Assembly: GCF_024171815.1 (NCBI RefSeq)
Contig: NZ_JAMTCJ010000001.1
Location: 868,001-932,000, forward strand
Direction: 5' to 3'
Source: Williamsia maris
GTDB lineage: Bacteria; Actinomycetota; Actinomycetes; Mycobacteriales; Mycobacteriaceae
DNA length: 64,000 nt
This document shows, piece by piece, positions 8,733 to 17,042 of the stretch. Each line of letters begins with the position of its first letter. Position 1 is the stretch's first letter. Position numbers and translations under genes: made by a program. The notes beneath the pieces were generated by a model, which ran no database searches, was not told where the DNA came from, and saw only the letters and a program-made list of their open reading frames with translations.

Positions 8733-9449
8733 GTGACCGACTCGACCAGCACACGAGACGACATCCGGACGCGGATCGTCGCGGTCTCCGCCGCACTGTT
8801 GCGTGACCACGGCGCCTCCGCGGTGACCACCCGCAGGGTCGCCCAGGACGCCGACGTACAACCGCCGACCATCTACCGCCTGTTCGGCGACAAGGACGGC
8901 CTCCTCGAGGCGGTCGCCGAACATGTCCTGGCCGAACATGTCTCGACGAAGAGAAGGATCACCGCCGCCGCGGAGTCGGATGGTGTCGATCCACTGGTCG
9001 ACCTCCAGGACGGATGGAGAACACAAGTCGAGTTCGGCGTCGCCAACCCGGAACTGTTCCGTCTGATGACCGACCCGCAGCGGATGTCGAATTCACGCGC
9101 CACCGAGGCTGGGATGGAGGTCTTTCGGACTCGGATACGCAGGGTCGCCGAGACAGGTCGTCTGCAGGTGAGCGAGGCCCGCGCCCTCGGACTCGTTCAG
9201 GCGGCGGGCGTGGGGGCCATCCAGGTCCTTCTCGCGACACCACCCCAGGACCGGGATGCCGACCTGCCGGGAGACCTTTTCGACGCCGTCCTCCACCAGA
9301 TCCTGACCGATGCCCCGACCCGCGACGAGGACGACCGGACAGCGGCCGCCGTGGCATTCCGTGCGATCACGCCCTCTCTCGGGATGCTCAGCGCCTCCGA
9401 GCGAGGGCTGTTGGGTGAGTGGCTCGACCGGGTGATCACCGAACTCTGA
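8733..9449 (+). CDS. TetR/AcrR family regulator
   Basis: A 238-aa TetR protein. The N-terminal three-helix DNA-binding domain (about 8-60) contains TTRRVAQDADVQPPTIYRLF, the usual turn and recognition helix; the C-terminal two-thirds is a variable ligand domain. GTG at 8733 is preceded by TATCGT at 12 bases and no Shine-Dalgarno, suggesting a leaderless mRNA. It is divergent from the NmrA-like reductase, its probable target, with direct repeats in the gap. Its stop is three bases from the end of the convergent flavodoxin-like gene, so the two transcripts must overlap at their ends. Confidence 0.85.
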   Translation: MTDSTSTRDDIRTRIVAVSAALLRDHGASAVTTRRVAQDADVQPPTIYRLFGDKDGLLEAVAEHVLAEHVSTKRRITAAAESDGVDPLVDLQDGWRTQVEFGVANPELFRLMTDPQRMSNSRATEAGMEVFRTRIRRVAETGRLQVSEARALGLVQAAGVGAIQVLLATPPQDRDADLPGDLFDAVLHQILTDAPTRDEDDRTAAAVAFRAITPSLGMLSASERGLLGEWLDRVITEL

Positions 9450-9452
9450 GTC

Positions 9453-10064
9453 TCACTCGTAGGGCGGGTACGTCTGGGCACCGAGTTGTCGGGCGAGGTG
9501 CGCCGCGTTGCGCGCCAGAGCGGCGGTGGTCGACGCGACCGCTTCGGGCACCTCGGGGAGATCGATGTAGTCACGCGAGCCCATCGCCTCGTCGTTCCAG
9601 TAGGTCGATCCCTGCGCAGGAATGGAACAACCGACGTCGTTGAGCGCCTGGAACACATCCGCGACGATCTTGTGGGCACCGTCCTCGTTGCCGACGACGG
9701 CGACCGTTCCGACCTTGCCCACCATGCCCGGACGCCCACCCGAGTCGGTGAACGACAGCTCCGCGTCCAGACGTTCCAACACCCGCTGGGCGATGCTCGA
9801 CATGTGGCCCATCCACGTGGGTGTGGCGATGATCAGGATGTCGGCGACCGCGACCTGTTCTCGGATCTGCGGCCATTCGTCGCCGTCGCCCATGTCGACC
9901 TCGACACCGGGCTTGATGTCGAAGTCGGCCATTCGCAGGATCTGGGTGACCACGTCGTGCTTCTCGAACTCTGTCGCCACGTGCTTCGCGATGGTCTCGC
10001 TACTCGACTTCGCCGGGCTCGCCTTCAGGCTGCACACCAAGGCGACCGCCACCAGTCCTGCCAT
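9453..10064 (-). CDS. Flavodoxin-like NAD(P)H-dependent FMN reductase
   Basis: A 203-aa flavodoxin-fold protein of the NADPH-dependent FMN reductase/WrbA class. The FMN phosphate-binding segment is LVCSLKASPAKSSSET near the N-terminus; ATPTWMGHMSSIAQRVLERLDA is the second flavin loop, and VGNEDGAHKIVADVFQAL the third. The ATG at 10064 is chosen because GGAG lies six bases upstream; an in-frame ATG at 10076 lacks such a site. Predicted to reduce flavins or quinones in the cytosol. Its stop lies three bases from the stop of the convergent TetR gene. No regulator is obvious in the 352-bp gap before it. Confidence 0.8.
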   Translation of the reverse strand: MAGLVAVALVCSLKASPAKSSSETIAKHVATEFEKHDVVTQILRMADFDIKPGVEVDMGDGDEWPQIREQVAVADILIIATPTWMGHMSSIAQRVLERLDAELSFTDSGGRPGMVGKVGTVAVVGNEDGAHKIVADVFQALNDVGCSIPAQGSTYWNDEAMGSRDYIDLPEVPEAVASTTAALARNAAHLARQLGAQTYPPYE

Positions 10065-10416
10065 GTCTGTCTCCATCTCTGATCGGTGCTGGTCGCAGCC
10101 GCGTCTTCTCGACCCAGGCGACCACGGATTGACGTCGATGCGGCGAGAGCACGCGAAGCCGACGGCCAACTGTCCTGCGTGACAAGCGCATACGCTCGAA
10201 TCACGCAGAGGTGACGTCGGAATCGACGAAGCAGCGGCGTTCTCGGCTACTGCGATCGACGGTACGCCACACCCGTCTGCGGCGCCCCGGTTGTCGGGAC
10301 CGGCGGGTGATGTTCACACATTTGTCAGACCCTCTCGCTGGTCGGCCGCGGCCCGTCGACCGCGACTCCGACACGTACCGTGGTCACGAGATCCGTGCGA
10401 CGAAACAGGAGTGACG
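10065..10416. other. 352-bp non-coding gap with a large inverted repeat
   Basis: This is the only stretch over 300 bases without a gene I trust. It holds the upstream region of the minus-strand flavodoxin-like gene, the upstream region of the plus-strand SDR (AGGAG at 10407-10411), and an inverted repeat at 10175-10208. I see no convincing gene: the 67-codon frame from 10211 is arginine-rich and looks like chance. Confidence 0.6.
10175..10208. repeat. Nested inverted repeat (hairpin)
   Basis: CTGCGTGA (10175-10182) and TCACGCAG (10201-10208) are perfect 8-bp inverted arms. Between them AGCG-cata-CGCT forms a second stem. As RNA this would fold into a long interrupted hairpin; as DNA it could be a repressor site for either flanking gene. 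No T-run follows, so it is not a classic terminator. Confidence 0.5.
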
Positions 10417-11082
10417 ATGCCGAGTGGCGCAGTGTTCGTGATCGGTGCCGGCCCCGGAATCGGCCGGGCGGTCGCCACGCGCTTCGCGGCGGCCGGGCAC
10501 ACCGTCGGCGTGTTGGCGCGGACGCGCTCCACGATCGACGCCGTCCTTTCCGAGCTGCCCGATGGGGCCGCCGGCGTGACCGCCGACGTCGCCGACGAGT
10601 CGTCGTTGCGCGCGGCACTCGACGAGCTCAGCGACCGGCTGGGTGTTCCCGAGTTGGTGGTCTACAACGCCGGGGTCATCCGTACCGACACGATCGATGA
10701 TCTGGACGCTCGAACACTTCTCGACACCTATGCCGTCAACGTCGGCGGCGCGGTCACCACCGCGGCGACCCTGTTCCCCCGGATGTCGTCCGCGGGCGGC
10801 GGGCGCTGTCTGTTCACTGCCGGTATGCCAGATCCATTGCCGGAGTTGGCGAGTCTCTCGCTCGGCAAGGCCGGGCTCCGCGCCCTCGCCGAGCTCCTCG
10901 ACCGCGGACACCGAGACCACGGTGTGCGGTGCGCGACGATCACCGTGTGCGGACCGGTCGAATCCGGTACCGCCTACGATCCGGACGACATCGCCGAACG
11001 ATACGAACAGGTTCATCGCACCCCCGAGTCCGAGTGGCAGCACGACGTCCGCTTCGGTGACCCCGCAGACGCAGCCGGCTGA
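10417..11082 (+). CDS. SDR-fold protein lacking the catalytic tyrosine
   Basis: A 221-aa short-chain dehydrogenase-like protein. The Rossmann motif GAGPGIGRA (10-18) and YNAG (83-86) are present, but the YxxxK signature is absent: Lys151 sits in SLGKAG and the residue four before it is Leu147, while the usual Ser position holds Thr134. It may bind NAD(P) without classical SDR catalysis. Start ATG 10417 has AGGAG five bases upstream; longer upstream frames are open but lack support. Another SDR follows 35 bases later with its own ribosome site, probably in the same transcript. Confidence 0.75.
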   Translation: MPSGAVFVIGAGPGIGRAVATRFAAAGHTVGVLARTRSTIDAVLSELPDGAAGVTADVADESSLRAALDELSDRLGVPELVVYNAGVIRTDTIDDLDARTLLDTYAVNVGGAVTTAATLFPRMSSAGGGRCLFTAGMPDPLPELASLSLGKAGLRALAELLDRGHRDHGVRCATITVCGPVESGTAYDPDDIAERYEQVHRTPESEWQHDVRFGDPADAAG

Positions 11083-11117
11083 CCGGTCGTGACAACCGCC
11101 GAGACGAAGGACGACAC

Positions 11118-11885
11118 ATGGCACCGTTGACCGGAAAACGCGCTCTGGTGACCGGCGGTGGCCGCGGGATCGGCGCCGCCATCGTTCGTCGGCTCGCCGC
11201 GGACGGCGCGGATGTCGCCATCAACTACCGCAGTGGCGAAGAGTCGGCCACCGCATTGGCCCACGAGATCAGCAGCGGCGGAAATGCATCCGTGGCACTG
11301 CAGGGTGACCTCGCGAAGGACGGGGCCGCGGCCGACCTGGTGTCCCGCACAGTCGACGCGCTCGGCGGTCTCGACATCCTGGTGAGCAACGCCGGTGTCG
11401 AACACTTCGGCGCGCTCGAGACCATCACCCGCGCCGATGTCGACCGCGTCTTCGGCATCAATGTCAGCGGACAACTGTTCGCCGCGCAGGCCGCCGCCGC
11501 GGTCATGGGCGAGGGTGGGCGCATCGTGTTGACCTCGTCGGTCAGTGCCCGCATCGCCGTCACCCATCACACCCTTTACGCCGCCAGCAAGGCCGCGGTG
11601 TCGGCCATGGCGCTCAATCTCGCGCCGGAACTGGCCCGCCGGGCGATCACCGTCAACGCGATCGCACCCGGTGGCACCCGGACCGACATGGCAGCAGAGA
11701 ACGCCGCCCGCTACACCCGCCCTCAGTTGCAGGACCTACCCACGGAAACGCAGATGTCCCTGCTCGGTTCCGTGGGCCGACTCGCCGAACCGTCCGAGAT
11801 CGCCGCTGCGGTGGCGTTCCTCGTCTCGCCGGACTCCTCGTACGTCACCGGGTCGACGCTGGCCGTCGACGGTGGGTGGATGTGA
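11118..11885 (+). CDS. SDR family oxidoreductase (FabG-like)
   Basis: A 255-aa classical SDR. It shows TGGGRGIGAA (cofactor loop), NAGVEHFG, the catalytic SSVSA...YAASK set and the C-terminal SSYVTGSTLAVDGGW block of the FabG type. Predicted NADPH-dependent 3-oxoacyl or other ketone/alcohol oxidoreductase in the cytosol. AAGGA lies six to seven bases before the ATG. It is the second gene of a small pair after the tyrosine-less SDR. The histidine kinase gene starts 58 bases downstream with its own promoter, so this operon ends here. Substrate unknown. Confidence 0.85.
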   Translation: MAPLTGKRALVTGGGRGIGAAIVRRLAADGADVAINYRSGEESATALAHEISSGGNASVALQGDLAKDGAAADLVSRTVDALGGLDILVSNAGVEHFGALETITRADVDRVFGINVSGQLFAAQAAAAVMGEGGRIVLTSSVSARIAVTHHTLYAASKAAVSAMALNLAPELARRAITVNAIAPGGTRTDMAAENAARYTRPQLQDLPTETQMSLLGSVGRLAEPSEIAAAVAFLVSPDSSYVTGSTLAVDGGWM

Positions 11886-11931
11886 ATTCGGGGCTCTTCG
11901 GCGCCTGGGCGTTTCCACAGGTCGTCGGATC

Positions 11932-11937
11932 TACTCT
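11932..11937 (+). promoter_or_regulatory. -10 element of the histidine kinase gene (leaderless)
   Basis: TACTCT starts 12 bases before the ATG at 11944 and there is no Shine-Dalgarno. This supports 11944 over the in-frame GTG 11962 and ATG 11995. Confidence 0.5.
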
Positions 11938-11943
11938 CGTGAG

Positions 11944-13383
11944 ATGGGCGATCCCGGAACCGTGAGCAGCCGTACGACCCGGCTGCGCAGACGTATGGCC
12001 GGGGTACGAATCCGCCTGACGGTCATCGCCACCCTGCTGCTCGCGATCGCTCTTGCCCTTGCCGCCGCGATCATGCTGCTCGTTCTGCACGAGTCGCTGC
12101 TGAACGCCGCCGACGGGGCCACGTCCGCTCGAGCGGGTCAGATCGCCCAGGCCTTGCAGAGCCAAGCCCCGGCCACCATCGACGCCGGATTGCTGACCCC
12201 GTCCAACGACGTCGACGCCATCCAGATCGTCAGCCCGGACGGAACGGTGCTGGCCGGCACACCCAACGCCCGCCGGAGTCCGCTGTCAGGCAGTGTCGCC
12301 CCGGGCGCGCGACGCACCGTGGACGACGCGCGCATGCGGGCGGGCGATGACGAGTACCGCGGCAGCGTTCTCGGGGTGACGACCCCGATGGGACCGTTCA
12401 CCGTGATCGTCGGTGCCGCCGAAGGACCCATCGACGACGTGGTGCTGACCGTCGCGGTGCTCTTCTGTGTGGTGTTCCCGATCATCCTTCTCATGCTGGG
12501 CGCTGCGGTCCACTACGTGGTCGGGCGCACCCTCCGACCGGTGGAGCAGATCCGTTCCCAGGTTGCATCGATGTCGAGCTCCGACCTGAGCCGACGGGTG
12601 TCGGAACCCGACACGGGCGACGAGATCGCCACGCTCGCATCGACGATGAACCAGATGCTGGACCGGCTGCAGTCCGCCCGGGAACGTCAGCTGCATTTCG
12701 TGGGCGACGCCTCCCACGAACTACGCAGCCCGTTGATGACGATCGTCGGCATGCTCGATCTGGCGCATACCAGCGGTCGACCCCTCGACATCGACACGAT
12801 CGACACGGTGGTCCTACCGGAGGCGCATCGCCTGCAGACCATGGTCGCCGATCTGCTCCTGCTGGCGAGGGCCGACGAGCACGGCGTCCCACTGACCGTG
12901 GAGGACGTCGACCTCGACGACATCGTCGACGCCGAGGCGCGTCGTCTCGAGCGGCTCGGACGGGTGCGGGTAAATGCGCACGTCGAGGCGGTACGGGTGC
13001 GGGGCGATCGCGACAAGCTGACCCGCGCCGTACGCAACCTCGCCGACAACGCCGAGCGCCACGCCCGCGGTCGTGTCGAGATCTCGATGTCCAGGGATAC
13101 CGACGCCGGCACCGCATCGGTGACCATCAGCGACGACGGGCCCGGCATCCCCGAGCCGGATCGACAGCGGGTGTTCCACCGGTTCGTGCGACTCGACACC
13201 GATCGTCAACGATCAAGCGGCGGTTCGGGCCTGGGGCTCGCGATCGTCGCCGAGATCGTGCACGCACACGACGGCGACGTACACGTGGCCGACGCGGTCG
13301 GCGGAGGCGCGGCCGTGACGGTCGTCCTCCCACTCCCGGGCGCGGATCAGACGGACGAGCCACCGTCGGCGGCGAGTCGATAA
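11944..13383 (+). CDS. Two-component sensor histidine kinase
   Basis: A 479-aa membrane kinase. A basic N-terminus leads to TM1 (about 24-47), an extracytoplasmic sensor of about 115 residues, TM2 (about 166-195), HAMP (about 196-248), a HisKA domain with the phospho-acceptor His258 in DASHELRSPL, and an HATPase domain with NLADNAERHA (N box), DDGPGIP (G1), FHRFVRLD (F box) and GGSGLGLAI (G2). All catalytic boxes are intact. Start 11944 is preferred for the TACTCT hexamer 12 bases upstream. Its last 37 bases overlap, in the opposite strand, the end of the response regulator gene at 13347-14033, its likely partner. A convergent overlapping arrangement is rare for such a pair. The signal sensed is unknown. 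Confidence 0.88.
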   Translation: MGDPGTVSSRTTRLRRRMAGVRIRLTVIATLLLAIALALAAAIMLLVLHESLLNAADGATSARAGQIAQALQSQAPATIDAGLLTPSNDVDAIQIVSPDGTVLAGTPNARRSPLSGSVAPGARRTVDDARMRAGDDEYRGSVLGVTTPMGPFTVIVGAAEGPIDDVVLTVAVLFCVVFPIILLMLGAAVHYVVGRTLRPVEQIRSQVASMSSSDLSRRVSEPDTGDEIATLASTMNQMLDRLQSARERQLHFVGDASHELRSPLMTIVGMLDLAHTSGRPLDIDTIDTVVLPEAHRLQTMVADLLLLARADEHGVPLTVEDVDLDDIVDAEARRLERLGRVRVNAHVEAVRVRGDRDKLTRAVRNLADNAERHARGRVEISMSRDTDAGTASVTISDDGPGIPEPDRQRVFHRFVRLDTDRQRSSGGSGLGLAIVAEIVHAHDGDVHVADAVGGGAAVTVVLPLPGADQTDEPPSAASR

Positions 13384-14033
13384 CCCACACCTCGAACGGT
13401 CTGAAGGGCGGTACGTCCGAACGGGTTGTCGATGCGGCGCCTCAGATACCCGGCGTACACCTCGACCACGTTCTCGTCGCCGTGATAATTGCTGTCCCAT
13501 ACCGACCGGAGGATGTCAGCCTTGCTGATCACCGTTCCCTTGTTCCGCATCAAGAACTCGAGCATCGAGAATTCCCTGGGGGTCAGGTCGATCTCGGTGT
13601 CGCCGCGCCAGACCCGGTGACCACCGGGATCGACGGACAGGTCTCCCGCGGTCAGCGTCACCGGCCGCTGCGGTGCGCCGCGGCGCACCAGCGCTCGCAG
13701 TCGGGCGACGAGGACCGCGACCGAGAACGGCTTGATCAGGTAGTCGTCGGCACCGAAATCGAAGGCATCCACCTGGTCGTAGTCGCCGTCTTTGGCGGTC
13801 AACATGAGGACGGGTGTCCACACCTGCCTCTTCCTCAGCTCCCGGACCACCTCGTATCCGTTCAGCCGGGGCATCATGATGTCGACGACCAATACGTCGT
13901 AGGTGTCGGTGCTCGCCGCGAAGAGACCGTCCTCGCCGTTGTCCTCGACATCGACGACCCAGCCCTCCGCGACCAGTGTTCGTCGCACCGTCTCCGCGCC
14001 GTTGCGGTCGTCCTCGATCACCAGTACCCGCAC
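13347..14033 (-). CDS. OmpR/PhoB-family response regulator
   Basis: A 228-aa regulator. The receiver domain has the acidic pair in IEDD, phospho-acceptor Asp51 in DIMMP, Thr79 and Lys101 in the LIKPFS loop; the C-terminal winged helix (about 130-225) ends VRGVGYRLA. It starts at GTG 14033 with GATACT 12 bases upstream on its strand, so it may be leaderless. It overlaps the convergent kinase gene by 37 bases. A tandem CTCA repeat (14069-14085) with an 11-bp period, typical for OmpR-type dimers, lies in the divergent gap with the DUF2231 gene; three more copies with identical spacing occur downstream. I infer that this protein binds them and regulates itself. Confidence 0.88.
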   Translation of the reverse strand: MRVLVIEDDRNGAETVRRTLVAEGWVVDVEDNGEDGLFAASTDTYDVLVVDIMMPRLNGYEVVRELRKRQVWTPVLMLTAKDGDYDQVDAFDFGADDYLIKPFSVAVLVARLRALVRRGAPQRPVTLTAGDLSVDPGGHRVWRGDTEIDLTPREFSMLEFLMRNKGTVISKADILRSVWDSNYHGDENVVEVYAGYLRRRIDNPFGRTALQTVRGVGYRLAADGGSSV

Positions 14034-14068
14034 CGTGTCAGTATCCCCCGCTGGGCCGATTCACGATT

Positions 14069-14101
14069 CTCAGCACCCTCTCAACAACCGACGCCTACCG
14101 T
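14069..14101 (+). promoter_or_regulatory. Site A of a repeated 33-bp promoter module (DUF2231 gene)
   Basis: CTCAGC (14069-14074), five bases, CTCAAC (14080-14085), ten bases, TACCGT (14096-14101), then ATG at 14110. The half-sites repeat directly with an 11-bp period, one helical turn. Three other promoters within 5.3 kb have the same element order and spacing. The site also lies upstream of the divergent response regulator gene. Confidence 0.65.
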
Positions 14102-14109
14102 CACGACCC

Positions 14110-14601
14110 ATGGACAGTTTCAACGGCTTGCCCCTGCACCCACTCGTCGTGCACTTCGTGGTGGTGCTGATCCCGTTGTCCGCCCTGTTCGCCGTCCTCG
14201 GGGTGGTGTGGCCGGCCGCGCGCCGCAAGCTCGGCATCATCACACCCATCGTCGCCGCGGTGGCCCTGGCGTTCACACCGATCGCCACGAGCGCAGGGGA
14301 GTCACTGGAGAAGAAGACACCACCGAGCGCGGTTCTGGATCGCCACACCGAGTTGGGTGACCAGATGATCTACTGGGCCGCTCCCCTGTTCGTGTTCGCC
14401 TTCCTGTGGTGGGCCTTCACCAGCGAGTGGTTCCGCGAGAGCGCGTGGTTCAACGACCGGGTGCCCGCGTTGACCCACGGCCGAGCGCAGGTGGCGATCG
14501 CGTCGACCCTGGGGGTTGTGCTGGTGATCGTGGCCGTGGGCGCGGCGATATGGGTCTATCGCATCGGCGACGCCGGCGCCCGATCGGTCTGGTCGGGTTA
14601 G
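14110..14601 (+). CDS. DUF2231 membrane protein
   Basis: A 163-aa integral membrane protein with about four helices. It begins with the family hallmark LPLHPLVVHFVVVLIPL (HPLxVH in the first helix); further helices lie near 40-62, 90-107 and 135-158, and a SGESLEKK loop follows the second. DUF2231 proteins have no established function; some cluster with cytochrome or redox genes. The ATG at 14110 has no ribosome site but lies 14 bases after a TACCGT hexamer, so the mRNA is probably leaderless. Its promoter carries site A of the repeated module, linking it to the neighbouring two-component system. Confidence 0.8.
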   Translation: MDSFNGLPLHPLVVHFVVVLIPLSALFAVLGVVWPAARRKLGIITPIVAAVALAFTPIATSAGESLEKKTPPSAVLDRHTELGDQMIYWAAPLFVFAFLWWAFTSEWFRESAWFNDRVPALTHGRAQVAIASTLGVVLVIVAVGAAIWVYRIGDAGARSVWSG

Positions 14602-14737
14602 AACAGCCTGTCCTGCCTTCGGCCACTTTCCCACGCGCACATGTGATCCGCACTACAGACAGCGAACCCAACTCGCCCGGTTGAGGTTTGGCTGCACTGC
14701 CTGGACGCCGAGAGCGCGATCGGCTTACATGGAACGC

Positions 14738-15460
14738 ATGTCAGCGAGCCCGCCCACTCAGCACTCCGCCGAACCGCACGCCTCGGCGCCCGGCAACAAA
14801 CTGAATTGGTTGCGCGCCGGTGTGCTCGGAGCGAACGACGGCATCGTCTCGACGGCGGGAATAGTGATTGGGGTCGCAGCCGCATCCGCGGATCGCGGTC
14901 ACATCTTCACCGCGGGGATAGCCGGTCTGACCGCAGGCGCCGTCTCGATGGCACTCGGTGAGTACGTCTCGGTCAGCACCCAACGCGACACCGAGAAAGC
15001 GCTTCTCGCCAAGGAGAGCGCCGAACTCCGCGAACAACCCGAGGAGGAGCTCGAGGAGCTCGCTGCGATCTATGAGGCAAAAGGGTTGACCCCGGAGACC
15101 GCCTGGCAGGTCGCGACCGAGCTGACCGAGAACGACGCTTTCGCAGCACATGTCGACGCCGAACTCGGTATCGACCCCGAAGAGCTGACGAATCCCTGGC
15201 AGGCCGCGATCTCGTCCGCGATCTCGTTCACCACGGGCGCCGCGCTCCCATTTCTGGCGATCATGCTTCTGCCACCTCATCTTCGGATACCGATCACCTT
15301 CCTCGTCGTCGCCGTCGCGCTGGCCCTGACCGGTTTTCTCAGCGCCACCATCGGTGATGCGGGCCGCGGCCGCGCGGTACTGCGCGTGACAGTCGGGGGC
15401 GTCATCGCCATGGCCGTGACCTATTTGATCGGGACGCTCGTGGGGACTGCCGTGGGCTGA
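14738..15460 (+). CDS. VIT1/CCC1-family transporter
   Basis: A 240-aa membrane protein of the vacuolar iron/manganese transporter family. LGANDGIVSTAGIVIGVA is the signature first helix; GAVSMALGEYVSVSTQRD follows, then a charged cytoplasmic domain (about 85-150; RDTEKALL, EEELEELAAIYEAKGL), which in this family binds metal and couples to protons, and three C-terminal helices. Predicted to export Fe(II) or Mn(II) across the plasma membrane. The start is uncertain: ATG 14738 and ATG 14729 are both in frame, and neither has a good ribosome site or hexamer. No copy of the CTCAGC module precedes this gene, unlike its neighbours. Confidence 0.82.
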   Translation: MSASPPTQHSAEPHASAPGNKLNWLRAGVLGANDGIVSTAGIVIGVAAASADRGHIFTAGIAGLTAGAVSMALGEYVSVSTQRDTEKALLAKESAELREQPEEELEELAAIYEAKGLTPETAWQVATELTENDAFAAHVDAELGIDPEELTNPWQAAISSAISFTTGAALPFLAIMLLPPHLRIPITFLVVAVALALTGFLSATIGDAGRGRAVLRVTVGGVIAMAVTYLIGTLVGTAVG

Positions 15461-15471
15461 GGTCGCAGCGA

Positions 15472-15504
15472 CTCAGCGTCACCACAGGATCGGACCATCA
15501 CAGT
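15472..15504 (+). promoter_or_regulatory. Site B of the repeated 33-bp promoter module (PAP2 gene)
   Basis: CTCAGC (15472-15477), five bases, CACAGG (15483-15488), ten bases, CACAGT (15499-15504), then six bases and ATG 15511. Order, spacing and distance to the start are identical to site D at 19285; the second half-site has one change from CTCAGG. Confidence 0.65.
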
Positions 15505-15510
15505 GGTCTG

Positions 15511-16212
15511 ATGAAATCTCTTCCCATCCGAATCGAGGTCGCGTTCGCGCTCGTCGCAGCGGTGGTTCTGCTCGGCGTGGCAATCGCACTGCGGTTCAAT
15601 CCCCTCGGGTCGGTAGACCACCACGTCCTGAACTGGATGCTCGATCATCGCTCGACCGGTGTCACATCGGTGGCAACCACCGTGACCGATCTGTTCGCCC
15701 CGTTGTGGACAGGCATGTGGACCGTTCTCGCGGCCGCGATCCTGGTCGTGCTGGATCGCACCTTGATCCGCGCGATCACGCTCCTTGGAACGGTGGCACT
15801 CGCCGGCGCCGTCTGCGAGCTCATCAAACTCGCCGTTGACCGGCTCCGCCCACCAAAGTTCGACCAGGTCGCCTCACCGGAGCTCGCGATGTCGTTTCCG
15901 TCCGGCCACGTGACCGGTGCGGCCGCACTGCTGATCGGCCTCGCCGTCATCGCGACGACCACCGCACGTTCGCGCACACGGTGGTGGGCTGTGGCCATGG
16001 CGGTGGTCGCGGCGTCGGTGGTCGCATTCACCCGTCTGTATCTCGGTGCGCACTGGTTCTCCGACGTCGCCGCGGCGACCGTGCTGGCCACCGCCGCTGT
16101 CATCGCGGCACCGCTGCTCGTCGCTCTCGGCGTCCGTTTGCTGGAACCTCACACGTCCGTCCGCGGCCACCGCCTGCTCGCGACCAACCCAACCGCATCT
16201 ACGAAGGGCTGA
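15511..16212 (+). CDS. PAP2-superfamily membrane phosphatase
   Basis: A 233-aa integral membrane lipid phosphatase. The three PAP2 catalytic motifs are present in order: KLAVDRLRP (KxxxxxxRP), PSGH in SFPSGHVTGAA, and TRLYLGAHWFSD (R...HxxxD). Hydrophobic helices surround them, with the active site expected on the outer face. Likely substrates are phosphatidate, prenyl diphosphates or glycerophospholipids. No ribosome site; CACAGT lies 12 bases before the ATG, so the message is probably leaderless and driven by site B. The COG4705 gene follows five bases after the stop, so they form an operon. Confidence 0.85.
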   Translation: MKSLPIRIEVAFALVAAVVLLGVAIALRFNPLGSVDHHVLNWMLDHRSTGVTSVATTVTDLFAPLWTGMWTVLAAAILVVLDRTLIRAITLLGTVALAGAVCELIKLAVDRLRPPKFDQVASPELAMSFPSGHVTGAAALLIGLAVIATTTARSRTRWWAVAMAVVAASVVAFTRLYLGAHWFSDVAAATVLATAAVIAAPLLVALGVRLLEPHTSVRGHRLLATNPTASTKG

Positions 16213-16217
16213 ACCTC

Positions 16218-17042
16218 ATGCACGGCAGACAGATCCGGTCGAACACACCGAGCACGCGTGGGCAGGCGCTGAGCAAAGTGCCTGAGGTCACCATCTTCTT
16301 CTGGCTGATAAAGATTCTGGCCACCACCGTCGGAGAGACCGCAGCCGACTACCTCAACATGACACTGGGTTTCGGACTGACCAACACGACCATCGTCACC
16401 GTGTCACTGCTCGCGATCAGCCTTGCTGCACAATTCGCCGTCCGACGCTACCTCCCAATTCTCTACTGGTGGATCGTCGTGGTCATCAGCGTGACGGGAA
16501 CCCTGATCACCGACAACCTCACCGACAACCTCGGTGTCCCACTCGCGGTCACCGCAACGGTGTTCGCTGTCGCGCTCGCAGTGGTTTTCGTCACGTGGTA
16601 TCTCGTCGAGAGGACGTTGTCGATCCACTCTATCCGTACACCGCGCCGTGAGGCGTTCTACTGGTTGGCGATCCTGCTCACCTTCGCGCTCGGGACCGCT
16701 GCGGGAGACCTCATCGCGGAGAAACTCGATCTCGGTTACTCCTGGTCACTGGTGCTGTTTGCCGCGCTGATCGGTGTGATCACGTTCAGCCACTATCGAT
16801 TACGTCTGGACGCGGTCGTCGCTTTCTGGGCGGCCTACATCATCACCCGCCCACTCGGCGCCTCGTTGGGGGATCTGCTGACCCAGCCCACCGATTCCGG
16901 CGGACTCGCATTGGGGACAGCGGTGGTGAACCTCGTGTTCTTCGCGGTGATCATCGCGCTCGTCGGTTATCTGACCGGAACCGAGGTGGACCGGCTCGAA
17001 CAAGGCAGCCGCCACTCGGACGTGACGTCGGTCCCATCGTGA
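16218..17042 (+). CDS. COG4705-type membrane protein, copy 1
   Basis: A 274-aa polytopic membrane protein (about eight helices) of the uncharacterised COG4705 kind. The family hallmark KVPEVTIFFWLIKILATTVG is followed by ET..DYL, and a related block EAFYWLAILLTFALGTAAGD recurs in the second half, so the fold is an internal duplication. A third conserved piece is AFWAAYIITRPLGASLGDLL. Transport is a fair guess from topology, but no function is established. It is coupled to the PAP2 gene (five-base gap) and is a paralogue of the gene at 17233. A charged tail follows the last helix. Confidence 0.8.
   Translation: MHGRQIRSNTPSTRGQALSKVPEVTIFFWLIKILATTVGETAADYLNMTLGFGLTNTTIVTVSLLAISLAAQFAVRRYLPILYWWIVVVISVTGTLITDNLTDNLGVPLAVTATVFAVALAVVFVTWYLVERTLSIHSIRTPRREAFYWLAILLTFALGTAAGDLIAEKLDLGYSWSLVLFAALIGVITFSHYRLRLDAVVAFWAAYIITRPLGASLGDLLTQPTDSGGLALGTAVVNLVFFAVIIALVGYLTGTEVDRLEQGSRHSDVTSVPS

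Noticed and set aside
10211-10414. 67-codon frame in the 352-bp gap
   Set aside because: Arginine-rich, no family, overlaps the ribosome site of the SDR gene; weak support only from a GTG with a short purine run.
14681-14740. Further copy of the CTCAGC promoter module before the VIT gene
   Set aside because: No CTCAGC half-site or correctly placed hexamer could be found there; the module is absent from this gene.
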